Assembly: GCA_050789255.1 (NCBI GenBank)
Contig: JBOZRQ010000050.1
Span: 1 to 64,000 of the forward strand
Length of the DNA stretch: 64,000 bases
Reading direction: 5' to 3'
DNA from: JBOZRQ01 sp050789255
Lineage (GTDB): Bacteria > Bacillota > Sulfobacillia > Symbiobacteriales > Symbiobacteriaceae
Below the pieces are notes generated by a model. It saw only the letters and a list, made by a program, of their open reading frames with translations, ran no database searches and had not been told where the DNA came from. This document shows, piece after piece, positions 16,761 to 25,989 of this stretch. The position numbers and the translations under genes were made by a program. The stretch's first letter is position 1, and each line of letters begins with the position of its first letter.

Positions 16761-17630
16761 TTGCCCAAGACCCACCCTGTCTCGATCTCCTGCGAAACCC
16801 ACGGGCTGGCCGGAAACCTGGTCCTGCCCGACCACGCCTCCCCTGACGCCCCGGTCCCCGGGGCCGTCTTCGTTGGGGGGCCCGGCCCCATCCCGCTTAC
16901 CCGGTACTCCGACCAGGGCGCCAAGCACTGGCCCGTGATCTGGAGCGATGCCCTGGGCGCCGCCGGCTTGGCCGCCCTGTGCTACGACCAGCGGGGCAGC
17001 GGGCTCAGTTCAGGCCAGTACCATGACGCCGACTGGGACGGGCTGTTTGAGGACGCCCGGGCTGCCGCCGACATTCTATCCGTCCAGCCCGAGGTGAGCC
17101 GCATCGCGGCCATCGCCTGGGGTGAGGGCTGCAACTTCGCCCTGCAGCTGGCCATGGAGGGCCGGGTGGAGGCCGTGGTGCTCCTGGCGCCGGCCTACCA
17201 TACCGCCGAGGAGCGCTACGCCGCCGACATCGCCCGGCTGGCGGCCCGCAACGGCCTTTCCGACCGGGTCGTCCAACTGCGCGTCAAGCAGTGGCGCCAG
17301 GAGATTCTCACGGTCTCCGAGCGCGTCCAGCGCGGTGAAACCACCGCCACCACCGAGGTCGGCGGCCAGCAGGTAATCACCAACCTGGTCCGATTCCTAC
17401 AAACCGTGGCCTACAACCCCGCCGAAGTGGTCCCCCACGTGCACGTCCCCGCCTTGCTGCTGCACGGCGAGGATGACACCGCCATCTCCCCGGCCGAGTC
17501 CGAAGCCATGGCAAAGGCCCTGGGCCAGAAGGCCGAGCGAATCTCGTACCCCGGTGCGGCCCACTTCATCTACCGGGAGAACAGGGCGATTCAGGACACC
17601 ACAGCCTGGCTGAAAAGGAGTCTCGCCTAA
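16761..17630 (+). CDS. alpha/beta-hydrolase fold protein lacking the nucleophile serine
   Basis: About 290 aa with an alpha/beta-hydrolase layout: a VFVGGPGPIPLTRY oxyanion-type loop, YDQRGSGLSSG, the nucleophile-elbow region, a lid-like insert (about 140-205), LLLHGEDDTAIS with the acid residue, and PGAAHFIY with the His. The elbow reads AWGEG (Gly121) where active enzymes have GxSxG, so catalysis by the usual triad is not expected. The TTG at 16761 has GGAG at good distance; a TTG at 16746 is possible. It sits two bases upstream of the next gene and is probably cotranscribed with it. Confidence 0.75.
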   Translation: MPKTHPVSISCETHGLAGNLVLPDHASPDAPVPGAVFVGGPGPIPLTRYSDQGAKHWPVIWSDALGAAGLAALCYDQRGSGLSSGQYHDADWDGLFEDARAAADILSVQPEVSRIAAIAWGEGCNFALQLAMEGRVEAVVLLAPAYHTAEERYAADIARLAARNGLSDRVVQLRVKQWRQEILTVSERVQRGETTATTEVGGQQVITNLVRFLQTVAYNPAEVVPHVHVPALLLHGEDDTAISPAESEAMAKALGQKAERISYPGAAHFIYRENRAIQDTTAWLKRSLA

Positions 17631-18821
17631 ATGCTCGACAAGCTTCGTCTGGTCGCCTCCGAAGGCACCCTGCGCATTGAGCACGCCTATCTCGGACACA
17701 TCAAGAAGGACGAGGAGCGCAAGTACCTCGCCCACGCCGAAGCGCTCCCCTGGGAGGATGTGGAGCCTACCGTGCGCTCGATCTTCGAGCAGCACCTGCA
17801 TCAAGCCCTGGACGGCGCCCTGGGCGAAGTGAACTTCCCCTGCATGTACACCGGCGACGTGCTCGCCATTGACAAGGTCGCCTCCCCCGAGCTCGACCGC
17901 ACGGCGAACCGGCCAGCCGTCGAACTGCTGGAAGCGATCCGCGACATGAAGCAGGTCAACTACGACCAGATGGTCGAGTTCGGCAACGTCCTGGCCTACA
18001 AGGTGCTCGCCGCAGGCGCCGTGAAGAACCACCTGCTGGGCATTTTGCACTTCCACATCATCCCCGAGCTGGGCGCCGCCCCGGTCACCTTCGTCTTCGC
18101 CACCCTCACGGACCTTGACGACCGGGAGGAGTCGCTGTTCGACGAGATGCGCGGCAAATTCATCACCACGGTCCTCAACAACGTGGTGAAGAAGGGCAGC
18201 GTCTCCCGGGCGGTCTTCTTCCCCTGCCTCGACGAGGACGGCCGTGAGATGGCCGACCTGCTGGTGTACGCCGGGAGCGGCGCCGGCGCCTGGTTCAAGG
18301 CCCTGGAGGCCACCCGCCGGTTCAGCCCCCGCCGGGAGGGACAGGCCCTGGTCCGCATGATCACCGAGCAGAGCTCGGGCGGCGCCGTGCCGCACGATAT
18401 CTTTCAGAAGATGGGCCAGCAGTTGATCACCCAGGCCGACGAGGGCCTGCACGCCGAGTCGGTCGTCGACTCGGTGGAGAAGGCGCTCGGCCACGGCATC
18501 GACCGCAAGGGCTTCCTGGCTAAGTGGGAGAGCTCCTTCGGCGACGCCAACTACCGCCCGGCTTACGCCTCGCTCTTCGGCGGGGCCGACGTGGAGAAGC
18601 CCACCAAGCTGAAGATGCAGGCCGGCGAGATCCAAATCTCCCTCTCCCCCGGCCACCTGGAGAACTTCCGCCAGGTGACCGTAGGCAACCAGAGCTTTAT
18701 TGTATTTGCGGTGCCCGACAACGCTAAGGTGCTGGTGGGCAAGGACCTCAACATGAAGATCAAGCCGGTGGAGCTGGAACTTCTCAAGGAATGGATCGAG
18801 AGCAAGGCGCCCAAGGATTGA
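17631..18821 (+). CDS. unrecognised 396-aa cytoplasmic protein
   Basis: No signal peptide or membrane segment; mixed alpha/beta with many charged residues. An N-terminal segment (about 5-110) is followed by a conserved-looking core (NHLLGILHFHIIPELGAAP, then AVFFPCLDEDGREMADLLVYAG) and a C-terminal half with helices around VVDSVEKALGHGIDRKGFLAKWESSFGD. A faint resemblance to nucleoid-associated (NdpA-like) proteins is possible, but I would not assign it. It directly follows the hydrolase-fold gene. Confidence 0.7.
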   Translation: MLDKLRLVASEGTLRIEHAYLGHIKKDEERKYLAHAEALPWEDVEPTVRSIFEQHLHQALDGALGEVNFPCMYTGDVLAIDKVASPELDRTANRPAVELLEAIRDMKQVNYDQMVEFGNVLAYKVLAAGAVKNHLLGILHFHIIPELGAAPVTFVFATLTDLDDREESLFDEMRGKFITTVLNNVVKKGSVSRAVFFPCLDEDGREMADLLVYAGSGAGAWFKALEATRRFSPRREGQALVRMITEQSSGGAVPHDIFQKMGQQLITQADEGLHAESVVDSVEKALGHGIDRKGFLAKWESSFGDANYRPAYASLFGGADVEKPTKLKMQAGEIQISLSPGHLENFRQVTVGNQSFIVFAVPDNAKVLVGKDLNMKIKPVELELLKEWIESKAPKD

Positions 18822-18825
18822 TGCA

Positions 18826-18863
18826 AGCCCCCGTGTGGCGACCGCTGTCGCTGCACGGGGGCT
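18826..18863 (+). terminator. hairpin after the 396-aa gene
   Basis: AGCCCCCGTG pairs with CACGGGGGCT across an 18-base loop that itself can fold. No T tract follows. The following bases up to 19140 hold no gene or clear motif. Confidence 0.5.
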
Positions 18864-19140
18864 ATGACTTGCCCAAAGTCACCAAATGCCTCCCCGTCGC
18901 GGTTCCACTAGAAATTCTCACCGCACTTCCGGCGATGCGGGGAAATTCTCGTGGAATCGCTGAAAACCGGGGTCGATCGGGGCAATGGGCCGCCGTTTTT
19001 TGCCTGATCCAGGCCAAAACGCTCCCTCTGAAGCCAAAATCATCGACCTCAGGGGGCGAACAGCCCCTCCAGCCACGGGATTCCACTACAAATTCCCATC
19101 CGAGCCGAGTGACCCTCGGGAAAAAGTTGTGGAACCGAGT

Positions 19141-19875
19141 TCACAGGGCCAGAGCAATGACCAACAGGGCGCCGACGTTGTTGAGCACGTGCAGGGCCAT
19201 CGCCCCGGCCAGGGAGCGGTCCCGGTCGACCTGGTAGGCCATGTAGAGGCCCAGCAGCGCTGTGGGCAGGGCGTTGGCGGGACCGTGGGCGGCGCCGAAC
19301 AGGATCGCCGAGCCGAGGGCGCCGGCCCACAGGCCCCAGCGCCGGCGGATAAAGCCGAACATGACACCCCGGAAGAGCACCTCTTCGGCGAGGGGAACGA
19401 TCAGCCCCAGGGCGAGGACCAGCCAGGCCATGGGCCAGAAGGCTCCGCCCCGCACCACGGCGTACATAAGGTGCTCGGTGACCCGCCACGGCTCGGCAGG
19501 GACCGGCCCCACCCGGGTCCAAACGACCTGCAGCACTGCGCTGCCAATGACTCCGACCGCCAGGCGAAGCAGGCTTCCCCGCAGGCTCCCGGGAGGGCCC
19601 AGGCCTGCCATGACCATAGCTCGGCTGGGCCTGTACAGCAGAAGCACCAGGAGCGGCCCCGCTGCCTGGGTGGCAATGAGGGCAGCAAGCACAGCAGCCG
19701 CCATTCCATCTGTGAGGAATGGCGGCCGCGCCAAGTAGACGTAATCCAGCACGTCGATGCCGCGGAAGGCCAGGATAATGAGCCCTGCCAGCGTGACCGC
19801 CGTGACCAGCACGGTGGTGCAAAGCGACAGCAGTGCCCAGTGCCACCAGGGCGCCCGTACCTCCGTGGACAGCAT
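19141..19875 (-). CDS. CPBP-family intramembrane metalloprotease
   Basis: About 244 aa with seven or eight membrane segments. The three CPBP motifs are visible: PLAEEVLFRG (EExxxR), FGAAHGP (FxxxH) and the HVLNN region near the C-terminus. The family includes prenyl-protein-protease-like and bacteriocin-immunity proteins; the substrate is unknown. Start: the ATG at 19875 follows TTTGGGGGTC; a TTG five codons upstream is less likely. Confidence 0.88.
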   Translation of the reverse strand: MLSTEVRAPWWHWALLSLCTTVLVTAVTLAGLIILAFRGIDVLDYVYLARPPFLTDGMAAAVLAALIATQAAGPLLVLLLYRPSRAMVMAGLGPPGSLRGSLLRLAVGVIGSAVLQVVWTRVGPVPAEPWRVTEHLMYAVVRGGAFWPMAWLVLALGLIVPLAEEVLFRGVMFGFIRRRWGLWAGALGSAILFGAAHGPANALPTALLGLYMAYQVDRDRSLAGAMALHVLNNVGALLVIALAL

Positions 19876-19947
19876 GCTGCAGACCCCCAAACCTTCCGGT
19901 TACCAGAAAGTACGATTTCTGGAGCCGAAAGGTTCGGTAGGCGAACT

Positions 19948-20427
19948 CTATTCGACGTCGGCCGGGCGCCGGGAGTGGGCGATCTTGCTGGCTGCGGCGG
20001 CAGCGACCGCCGCGACCAGATCGTCCAGGAAGGTATGGCACTGGCCGCTCTTGTGGTCGTTCAGGGTGCCGATGATCTCCGGCTTGGTCTTGTCGAGGTA
20101 GCCGAAGTTCGTCAGTCCGATGGAGCCGTACACGTTGGTGATCGAGAGCGCCAGGATCTCATCGACGCCGAAGAGGAAGTCGTCCTGGGCGACGATCGAC
20201 TGGAGCGGCTCCGGCAGCTTGCCCTCCTCCGCCAGCACGTCCAGGGCGATGCCAGTCAAAATGGCGTGCTGCACCTCGCGCTTGCGAATGACCGCCTCAA
20301 CCCCGGCCAGACACTCGTCCAGCGTCAGTTCGGGATAATATCCCTGCTGGATCTTCAGAACCACCTGTGCGATTTCCACCAGGGAAACGCCCCGTCGGTT
20401 AAGCAGTTCATTGACTTTTTTATACAT
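19948..20427 (-). CDS. yutG: phosphatidylglycerophosphatase A-family protein (YutG-like)
   Basis: 159 aa matching the soluble PgpA/YutG family. Conserved parts are TNVYGSIGLTNFGYLDKTKP, GTLNDHKSGQCHTFLDDLVAAVAAAAASKIAH and a helical N-terminal half. It has no membrane helices, unlike proteobacterial PgpA, as in Bacillus YutG. The family role is dephosphorylation of phosphatidylglycerophosphate or a related substrate. It lies between the CPBP protease and a GGDEF gene on the same strand. Confidence 0.85.
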   Translation of the reverse strand: MYKKVNELLNRRGVSLVEIAQVVLKIQQGYYPELTLDECLAGVEAVIRKREVQHAILTGIALDVLAEEGKLPEPLQSIVAQDDFLFGVDEILALSITNVYGSIGLTNFGYLDKTKPEIIGTLNDHKSGQCHTFLDDLVAAVAAAAASKIAHSRRPADVE

Positions 20428-20472
20428 AGGTAACGTCCTCCCAACCGAATTTGATCCATATCAAGTCTATCT

Positions 20473-21588
20473 CTATGCGTGCGGAACCGTTTCTGTTCCG
20501 CCCTCCCCCTGGGACAGGGTAACCCGGTTCCTGCCCTCCCTCTTGGACAAATAAAGCGCCTCGTCAGCCCGGGCGATGAAGCGGTTCTTGCCCTCGCCGA
20601 GCTGGTAGACGGCCACGCCCATGGAGACCGTCACGTTGAGCTTGATGCCGCTGGTGAACTCCATGACCGCTGTGTCTGCAATCGCTCTGCGCAGGCGTTC
20701 CGCCACCGTCAGCGGGTCGGCGGCCGCCTGGCCCTGGAGCATCACCACCATCTCCTCGCCGCCGTACCGGGCTGCGACCGCCTGGGGCGGAATGGAGCGC
20801 CGGAGCACGTACGCGATCTCCCGCAACACCAGGTCGCCGAAGAGATGCCCATATGTATCATTGACCTGTTTGAAGCGGTCGATATCCATCAGGATGATCG
20901 CCAGCGGCTCGCCTTCCAGATAGGCCTGGCCGAGAGCCACGCCCAGCGCCTGCTGAAAGTGGCGGTGGTTTGCCAGGCCGGTCAGGCCGTCCGTGTTGGT
21001 CAGGGTCGCTTGTTTGCGGTGCCGGCGGATCTCGGTGATGGCCACGCCGCAGACCCGGGCCGCCGCCCTGAGCACCAGGGAGTGCGAATCGCCGCCCCGC
21101 ACGGCCAGCACCCCGACCGTTTCGCCCTCCCCCGAGATGGGCAGGAAGGCCGCCCCGCCGGTGCCCTGAACCGGTTGCTGGCTCTCCAGGGCCTGGTGCA
21201 GGGCAGGCTCCTGCATAAGGTCATCCCACACAGGTTCCTCCGGGGCATAGGCCGAGGCGCGGACCTCCAGGGCGCCGTTCTCGGCCAGCGACAGCAGGGC
21301 GGCGGCCCGCCCGGCCTCGCCCTGCACGATCTCCGACAGCACGCCCTGCAGGCTTCGCTGCCAGTCCGCCCCCTCCAGCCCTTCGATCATATCGGAGACC
21401 AGGAGCGCCTCGCGCTCCCGCTGCTGGCGTAGACCGCGCTCCGTTTGGAGTTGCTGTTGGAGCCGCAGCAGGACGACGGTCAAAGCGCTGACTATGGCTA
21501 CCAGGATAATTGCCAGACCAATCAGGGGAATCCATCCTCTCCACAGCAGTGATGGATATTTTCGACAAAGATTGTAAATTCCCTGCAT
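20473..21588 (-). CDS. membrane-anchored diguanylate cyclase
   Basis: 371 aa: one N-terminal membrane helix (about 20-42), a short coiled coil, a GAF-like sensory region (about 60-185) and a C-terminal GGDEF domain (about 205-360) with active-site RYGGEEMVVM. GGEEM is an accepted active variant of GGDEF. No RxxD inhibitory site is evident. It should make cyclic di-GMP. The region upstream of the ATG has no strong ribosome site. Confidence 0.88.
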   Translation of the reverse strand: MQGIYNLCRKYPSLLWRGWIPLIGLAIILVAIVSALTVVLLRLQQQLQTERGLRQQREREALLVSDMIEGLEGADWQRSLQGVLSEIVQGEAGRAAALLSLAENGALEVRASAYAPEEPVWDDLMQEPALHQALESQQPVQGTGGAAFLPISGEGETVGVLAVRGGDSHSLVLRAAARVCGVAITEIRRHRKQATLTNTDGLTGLANHRHFQQALGVALGQAYLEGEPLAIILMDIDRFKQVNDTYGHLFGDLVLREIAYVLRRSIPPQAVAARYGGEEMVVMLQGQAAADPLTVAERLRRAIADTAVMEFTSGIKLNVTVSMGVAVYQLGEGKNRFIARADEALYLSKREGRNRVTLSQGEGGTETVPHA

Positions 21589-21612
21589 AAACTGGCAAGT
21601 ACCCGGAATCCG

Positions 21613-24600
21613 TCAGATCTCAATGTTTCGCAGTACCACTCCGTCCTCGCCAACCACGGCCTTCAGATCCTGGACCAACTGCTGCGTGACCGTGACGCGC
21701 AGGCGCTCATGGACCTCGATCCAGGTGCCCGAGGGCTCCAGCTTGATCCGGACACCCACCTTCCCGCGGTGCCGCTGAAGAATCGAGCGGATGTGCACCA
21801 TCACCGGATCGTCCTCCGAGGCGGCCGTCACCTTCAGGTAGACCACCGCCTCCTTGGCGGGCTTGGCTGCGGGCGCCGCCGCCGGCTTGGGAGCGGTGGC
21901 GGGCGCCGTCACGGGCAGGAGCTCGTCGGCCAGGATCTTGACCTCCTCCTCCTGGTTCTGGAGCCGGCCGCGCACCACCAGGGGCAGGTCCTCCCGCAGG
22001 ACCCGGCCATACGCCTGGAGCACCCGCGGGAAGATCACCACCTCGACCTGGCCGGTCTGATCTTCCAGGTTGAGGAAGGCCATGTTCCCGCCGGAGCGGG
22101 TGGTGACCTGCTTGAGCCCCGCCCGCATGCCCCCGACCGTAACCCGGGCGCCGTCCTGCTGCTCGGGCAGGGTGGCCACGGGCAGGCAGCCGTGCCCATC
22201 CAGGGCGGCCTCGTACTGCCGGAGCGGGTGGCCCGAGACGTAGAAGCCCAGGACCTCCTTCTCCATGGTCAGGAGCTGCTGCGGCGGGAACTCCGGAATC
22301 TCCGGAAGGATTTCACGGGCGCCCCCAGAAGCCCCGGCGGCCACGCCCAGGTCGAAGAGCGACATCTGCCCGGCGTGCCGGTGGCGCTGGAGCTTCTGGG
22401 CCTCGTCCAGGACGCGCTCGACCATCTCCAGCAGCTGGGAGCGGTAGGCGGGCCTGGCGCCCACCCGGTCGAAGGCGCCCGCTTGAATCAGGCTCTCCAC
22501 CGCCTTGCGGTGCAGGTGGCGGCTGTCGACTCGCTCGCAGAACTCCCGCAGTGCGGTGAAGGGACCGCCCTCCTCCCGGGCCTGCACGATGGCGTCGATG
22601 CCGCCCCAGCCCAGGTTCTTGACGGCGCCCAGCCCGCACCGGATCGCCTTGCCCTCCGGCGTGAAGCGGGCAAACGAAGCGTTGACGTCGGGCGGGAGCA
22701 CCTCGATGCCAAGGCGTCGGCACTCATCCTTATACAGGGCGACCTTCGACTCCCAGCCGATCACACTGTTGATGAGCGCGGCCATGAACTCGACCGGATA
22801 GTGCCGCTTGAGATAGGCGGTCTGGTAGGCCACCTTGGCGTATGGCGTGGCGTGACACTTGTTAAAGCCGTAATTGGCGAAGCGGATGATCTGGTCGTAG
22901 AGCGCCTGGGAGATCTCCTCGCTGTAGCCCCGGTCGCTCAGGGCCGCCATGAACAGCTTGCCGTACTTCTCCAGATCCTCCCGCTTCTTCTTGGCCACGG
23001 CGCGGCGCAGCAGGTCGGCCTGACCCGCCGTCATGCCGGCGAGGCGCATGGCGATCTGGATGATCTGCTCCTGGTAGACCATCACCCCGTAAGTTTCGCC
23101 CAGGATCGGCTCCAGGTCGGGGTGCAGCAGCTTGACGGCCGGGGGGTTCTGCTTGCCGGCGATATAGTCGGGGATGTGCTCCATAGGTCCCGGGCGGCAA
23201 AGCGAAATGGTCGCGATGATATCCTCGAACCGGGACGGCTTCATTTGCCGGAGCACGTCGGCCACCCAGCCCGCTTCGATCTGGAAGAGGCCGAGGGTCT
23301 CGCCCCGGGCGATCATGGCGAAGGTTTCGGGGTCATCCTCCGGGATCTGCTCGATGTCGAACCCTGGTTCCGTCCGGCGGATCGACTTGACCGCGTAGTC
23401 GATCACCGTCAGGGTCCGCAGGCCGAGGAAGTCCATCTTCAAGAGGCCGATATCCTTCAACTGGTCCATGTCGAACTGGGTGACGACCGCGTCGTCTCCC
23501 ATCTTGTACAGCGGCACATGTTCGATGAGCGGATCCGCCGTGATGACGACGCCTGCGGCGTGGACCGATGGGTTGCGGGGCATGCCCTCCACCGCCTTAG
23601 CGGTGTCCAGCAGGTCGCGAATCTGGGGCTGGCCCGTGTACAGCTCCCTCAGGTCGGGCACCTCGGAGATGGCCGTGCTGAGGTCGCGCCCCCAGGGCAG
23701 GAGCTTGGCGACCTTGTCCACCTCGCCGTAGGAGAGGCCCATGGCCCGGCCCACGTCGCGTACGGCGCCCCGGGCCGCCATGGTCGAGAAGGTGATCACC
23801 TGGGCGACGCACTCGGCGCCGTACTTGCGGTGAACGTACTCGATCACCTCGCCGCGGCGCTCGTAGCAGAAGTCGATATCGAAGTCGGGCATGTCCACCC
23901 GCTCGGGATTGAGGAAGCGCTCGAAGAGCAGGCCGTGCCGCAGGGGGTCCACGTCGGTGATGCCCAGCACGTAGGCCACCAGCGAGGAGGCGCCCGAGCC
24001 ACGCCCCGGACCCACGGGGATTCCGGCCCGGCGAGCGTAGTCGACGAAGTCCCACACGATCAGGAAGTAGCCGGGGAAGCCCATCGACTCGATGACCGAC
24101 AGCTCGTGGTCCAGCCGCTCCCGGGCGCCGGCCGGCGGATTGCCGCCGTAGCGGGGCCCCAGCTTGTCGTAGCAGAGCTTGCGCAGGTAGCTGGCCGTGT
24201 CGTACCCGGCGGGGATGGCGTAGTGGGGCAGGTGGATCTCCCCAAAGGGGATGTTCACGTTGCACCTCTCGGCGATGGCAAGCGTGTTCTTCAGCGCTCC
24301 CTCCACGTGGCCGAAGCGGTAGAACATCTCCTCCGCCGACTTCACATAGAGTTCAGAGGTATTCATTTTCAGGCGGTTGGGATCGTCCACCGCCTTGTTG
24401 GTGCCAATGCAGATCAGCACATCCTGCACCCGGGCGTGCTCGGGGAACAGGTAGTGGGCATCGTTGGTGGCAACGACCGGCAGGCCCTGCCGCAGCAGCC
24501 ACTCGTTGAGCTTGGGCTGCTCGGGCAGGCCGTGGTCCTGCAGCTCCAGGAAGAAGTTGTCCCCCCCGAAGATCTCCCGATACCGGCCGATGGCCTTGCG

Positions 24601-25071
24601 CGCCTCCTGCTCCTGACCGGCGGCGAACTTCTGCGGCACCTCGGCCGCCAGGCAGCCCGACAGGGCGATGAGTCCCTTGCTATACTGCGCCAGCAGGTCG
24701 TGGTCGACCCGGGGGCGATAATAGAAACCTTCGGTGTAGCCGATGGAGACGAGCTTCACCAGGTTGCGGTAGCCCTCGTAGTCCTGGGCGAGCACCGTGA
24801 GGTGGTAGCCCGCCTGGTCGGAGCCGCCGGTTTTGATGTGCCGGCTCTCCGGCGCCACGTAGAGCTCGCAGCCAATGATCGGCTTGATGTCGTGCTTCTT
24901 GCAGGCCTTATAGAAGGGGATTACCCCGAAAAGTACGCCGTGGTCGGTCATGGCGAGCGCCTTCATGCCCAGTTGCTGGGCGCGCGCTGCCAGCGGCTCG
25001 ATGCGGTTAGCGCCGTCGAGCAGCGAGTACTCGGTATGCAGGTGTAGGTGAACGAACTCCGGACGGCTCAT
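21613..25071 (-). CDS. dnaE: DNA polymerase III alpha subunit, DnaE type
   Basis: 1152 aa. An N-terminal PHP domain (HLHLHTEYSLLDG, AMTDHGVLFG), a palm with GPGRGSGASSLVAYVLG and the catalytic DFDIDF, fingers, a helix-hairpin-helix region, an OB fold (GMRAGLKQVTTRSGGNMAFL) and a C-terminal tail after an Ala/Pro/Lys-rich linker. The ATG at 25071 has AGGGGTGA upstream. The single DnaE-type architecture here differs from PolC, which has an internal exonuclease. It is the replicative or lesion-bypass polymerase, depending on whether the genome also has polC. Confidence 0.97.
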   Translation of the reverse strand: MSRPEFVHLHLHTEYSLLDGANRIEPLAARAQQLGMKALAMTDHGVLFGVIPFYKACKKHDIKPIIGCELYVAPESRHIKTGGSDQAGYHLTVLAQDYEGYRNLVKLVSIGYTEGFYYRPRVDHDLLAQYSKGLIALSGCLAAEVPQKFAAGQEQEARKAIGRYREIFGGDNFFLELQDHGLPEQPKLNEWLLRQGLPVVATNDAHYLFPEHARVQDVLICIGTNKAVDDPNRLKMNTSELYVKSAEEMFYRFGHVEGALKNTLAIAERCNVNIPFGEIHLPHYAIPAGYDTASYLRKLCYDKLGPRYGGNPPAGARERLDHELSVIESMGFPGYFLIVWDFVDYARRAGIPVGPGRGSGASSLVAYVLGITDVDPLRHGLLFERFLNPERVDMPDFDIDFCYERRGEVIEYVHRKYGAECVAQVITFSTMAARGAVRDVGRAMGLSYGEVDKVAKLLPWGRDLSTAISEVPDLRELYTGQPQIRDLLDTAKAVEGMPRNPSVHAAGVVITADPLIEHVPLYKMGDDAVVTQFDMDQLKDIGLLKMDFLGLRTLTVIDYAVKSIRRTEPGFDIEQIPEDDPETFAMIARGETLGLFQIEAGWVADVLRQMKPSRFEDIIATISLCRPGPMEHIPDYIAGKQNPPAVKLLHPDLEPILGETYGVMVYQEQIIQIAMRLAGMTAGQADLLRRAVAKKKREDLEKYGKLFMAALSDRGYSEEISQALYDQIIRFANYGFNKCHATPYAKVAYQTAYLKRHYPVEFMAALINSVIGWESKVALYKDECRRLGIEVLPPDVNASFARFTPEGKAIRCGLGAVKNLGWGGIDAIVQAREEGGPFTALREFCERVDSRHLHRKAVESLIQAGAFDRVGARPAYRSQLLEMVERVLDEAQKLQRHRHAGQMSLFDLGVAAGASGGAREILPEIPEFPPQQLLTMEKEVLGFYVSGHPLRQYEAALDGHGCLPVATLPEQQDGARVTVGGMRAGLKQVTTRSGGNMAFLNLEDQTGQVEVVIFPRVLQAYGRVLREDLPLVVRGRLQNQEEEVKILADELLPVTAPATAPKPAAAPAAKPAKEAVVYLKVTAASEDDPVMVHIRSILQRHRGKVGVRIKLEPSGTWIEVHERLRVTVTQQLVQDLKAVVGEDGVVLRNIEI

Positions 25072-25143
25072 GCTGGCTATGTCACCCCTGTCGTACATAG
25101 GTTCGCCACAGGTGACGCTCTTCCTTCGCCCAAGGCGCGACGA

Positions 25144-25172
25144 ATGACCGGGCTGGGCAGCCGCCCGGTCAT
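25144..25172. terminator. hairpin between dnaE and the TTFP-repeat gene
   Basis: ATGACCGGGC pairs with GCCCGGTCAT over a 9-base loop, downstream of the minus-strand TTFP gene. Confidence 0.6.
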
Positions 25173-25210
25173 CCGCCCCCGCATCCCCCGGCGCGGGCTC
25201 TGCGTGCCGA

Positions 25211-25882
25211 TCAGATGCCGCCGAACTGAGAGAAAGGGTTGAACGGGCTGGTAGTAAAGCCCGGGAAGGTGGTCGGGAACGTAGTCGGGAAGGTAGTGGG
25301 GAAGGTAGTCGGGAAGGTGGTCGGGAAGGTGGTCGGGAAGGTGGTCGGGAACGTCGTGGGGAACGTTGGAGTGACGACGGCGATCGTCTGGCGCTGAACG
25401 GCCTCGATCCGGGCGATGGAGGTAGCAGCCGCCTGGAGCGTGGCGACCAGTTGCTGGGCCGCCGCGACCGTCACCGTGACGGAGCCGCCGCTGGCCTGTG
25501 CCTGAGCCAGGAGGCGCTGAACCACGGAGAGCGCCGCACTGACCTGGGCCTGTGCCGAAGCGGTTGCCTGGGCCAACTGGGTCTGAGTAGCGCTTGCCGT
25601 GGTTCCGGGTGTCATGACACTTGCGCTCTGCTGCTGAAGCACCCGGGCAGTCGCCAGACTGTTGGCTGCCGCCGACAGGTTGGCCTGGATCTGCTGAAGC
25701 ACCGAAACCGTCAGGACCACGTTGCCACCCGTGGCCTGGGCCTGCGCGATCGCCTGCTGGAGCAGACTGATCGATGCGGACACCTGTGCGCTTGCGGCTG
25801 CCAGGACATTCGCGGCCTGCTGCTGGGTAACGGTCACGGTGGCTCCGGTCGAGGTCGTCGGGGTCGTGGTCGGGAAAAACAT
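25211..25882 (-). CDS. low-complexity repeat protein with tandem domain and TTFP tail
   Basis: 223 aa with no signal peptide. It begins MFFPTTTPTTSTG, then carries two similar units of about 80 aa (roughly 17-97 and 101-176). Each is rich in Gln, Ala, Ser and Val and predicted helical, each has a QAQATGGNVVLTV / QAQASGGSVTVTV core, and each ends in a Val-Met/Val-Thr-Pro. A tail of about eight TTFP repeats closes it, ending NPFSQFGG. No Cys. It has a good GGAGGATC ribosome site and its own terminator, so it is probably real. I do not recognise the family. The composition suggests a self-assembling structural protein, possibly spore-associated; that is inference. Confidence 0.75.
   Translation of the reverse strand: MFFPTTTPTTSTGATVTVTQQQAANVLAAASAQVSASISLLQQAIAQAQATGGNVVLTVSVLQQIQANLSAAANSLATARVLQQQSASVMTPGTTASATQTQLAQATASAQAQVSAALSVVQRLLAQAQASGGSVTVTVAAAQQLVATLQAAATSIARIEAVQRQTIAVVTPTFPTTFPTTFPTTFPTTFPTTFPTTFPTTFPTTFPGFTTSPFNPFSQFGGI
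25259..25370 (-). repeat. 12-bp tandem repeat encoding TTFP units
   Basis: About eight to nine copies of a 12-base unit (plus strand GTCGGGAAGGTG with variants) within the C-terminal coding region of the preceding gene. There are no spacers, so this is not a CRISPR array. Confidence 0.9.
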
Positions 25883-25989
25883 TGGGGATCCTCCATTCTT
25901 GCGACGAGCATGTGGTCAAGGAATGCCCACTACATTATCCTTATGTCAACCCGTGTTTTGTGTTCCCGCTGATAAGGAGTGATTCATCG

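Noticed and set aside
21709..25047. Very long open frame opposite dnaE
   Set aside because: Shadow of GC-rich coding DNA; the dnaE strand has all polymerase motifs and the opposite translation has none.
25259..25370. Short regularly repeated units resembling a CRISPR array
   Set aside because: Units are 12 bp, contiguous, without spacers, and lie in frame inside a coding region.
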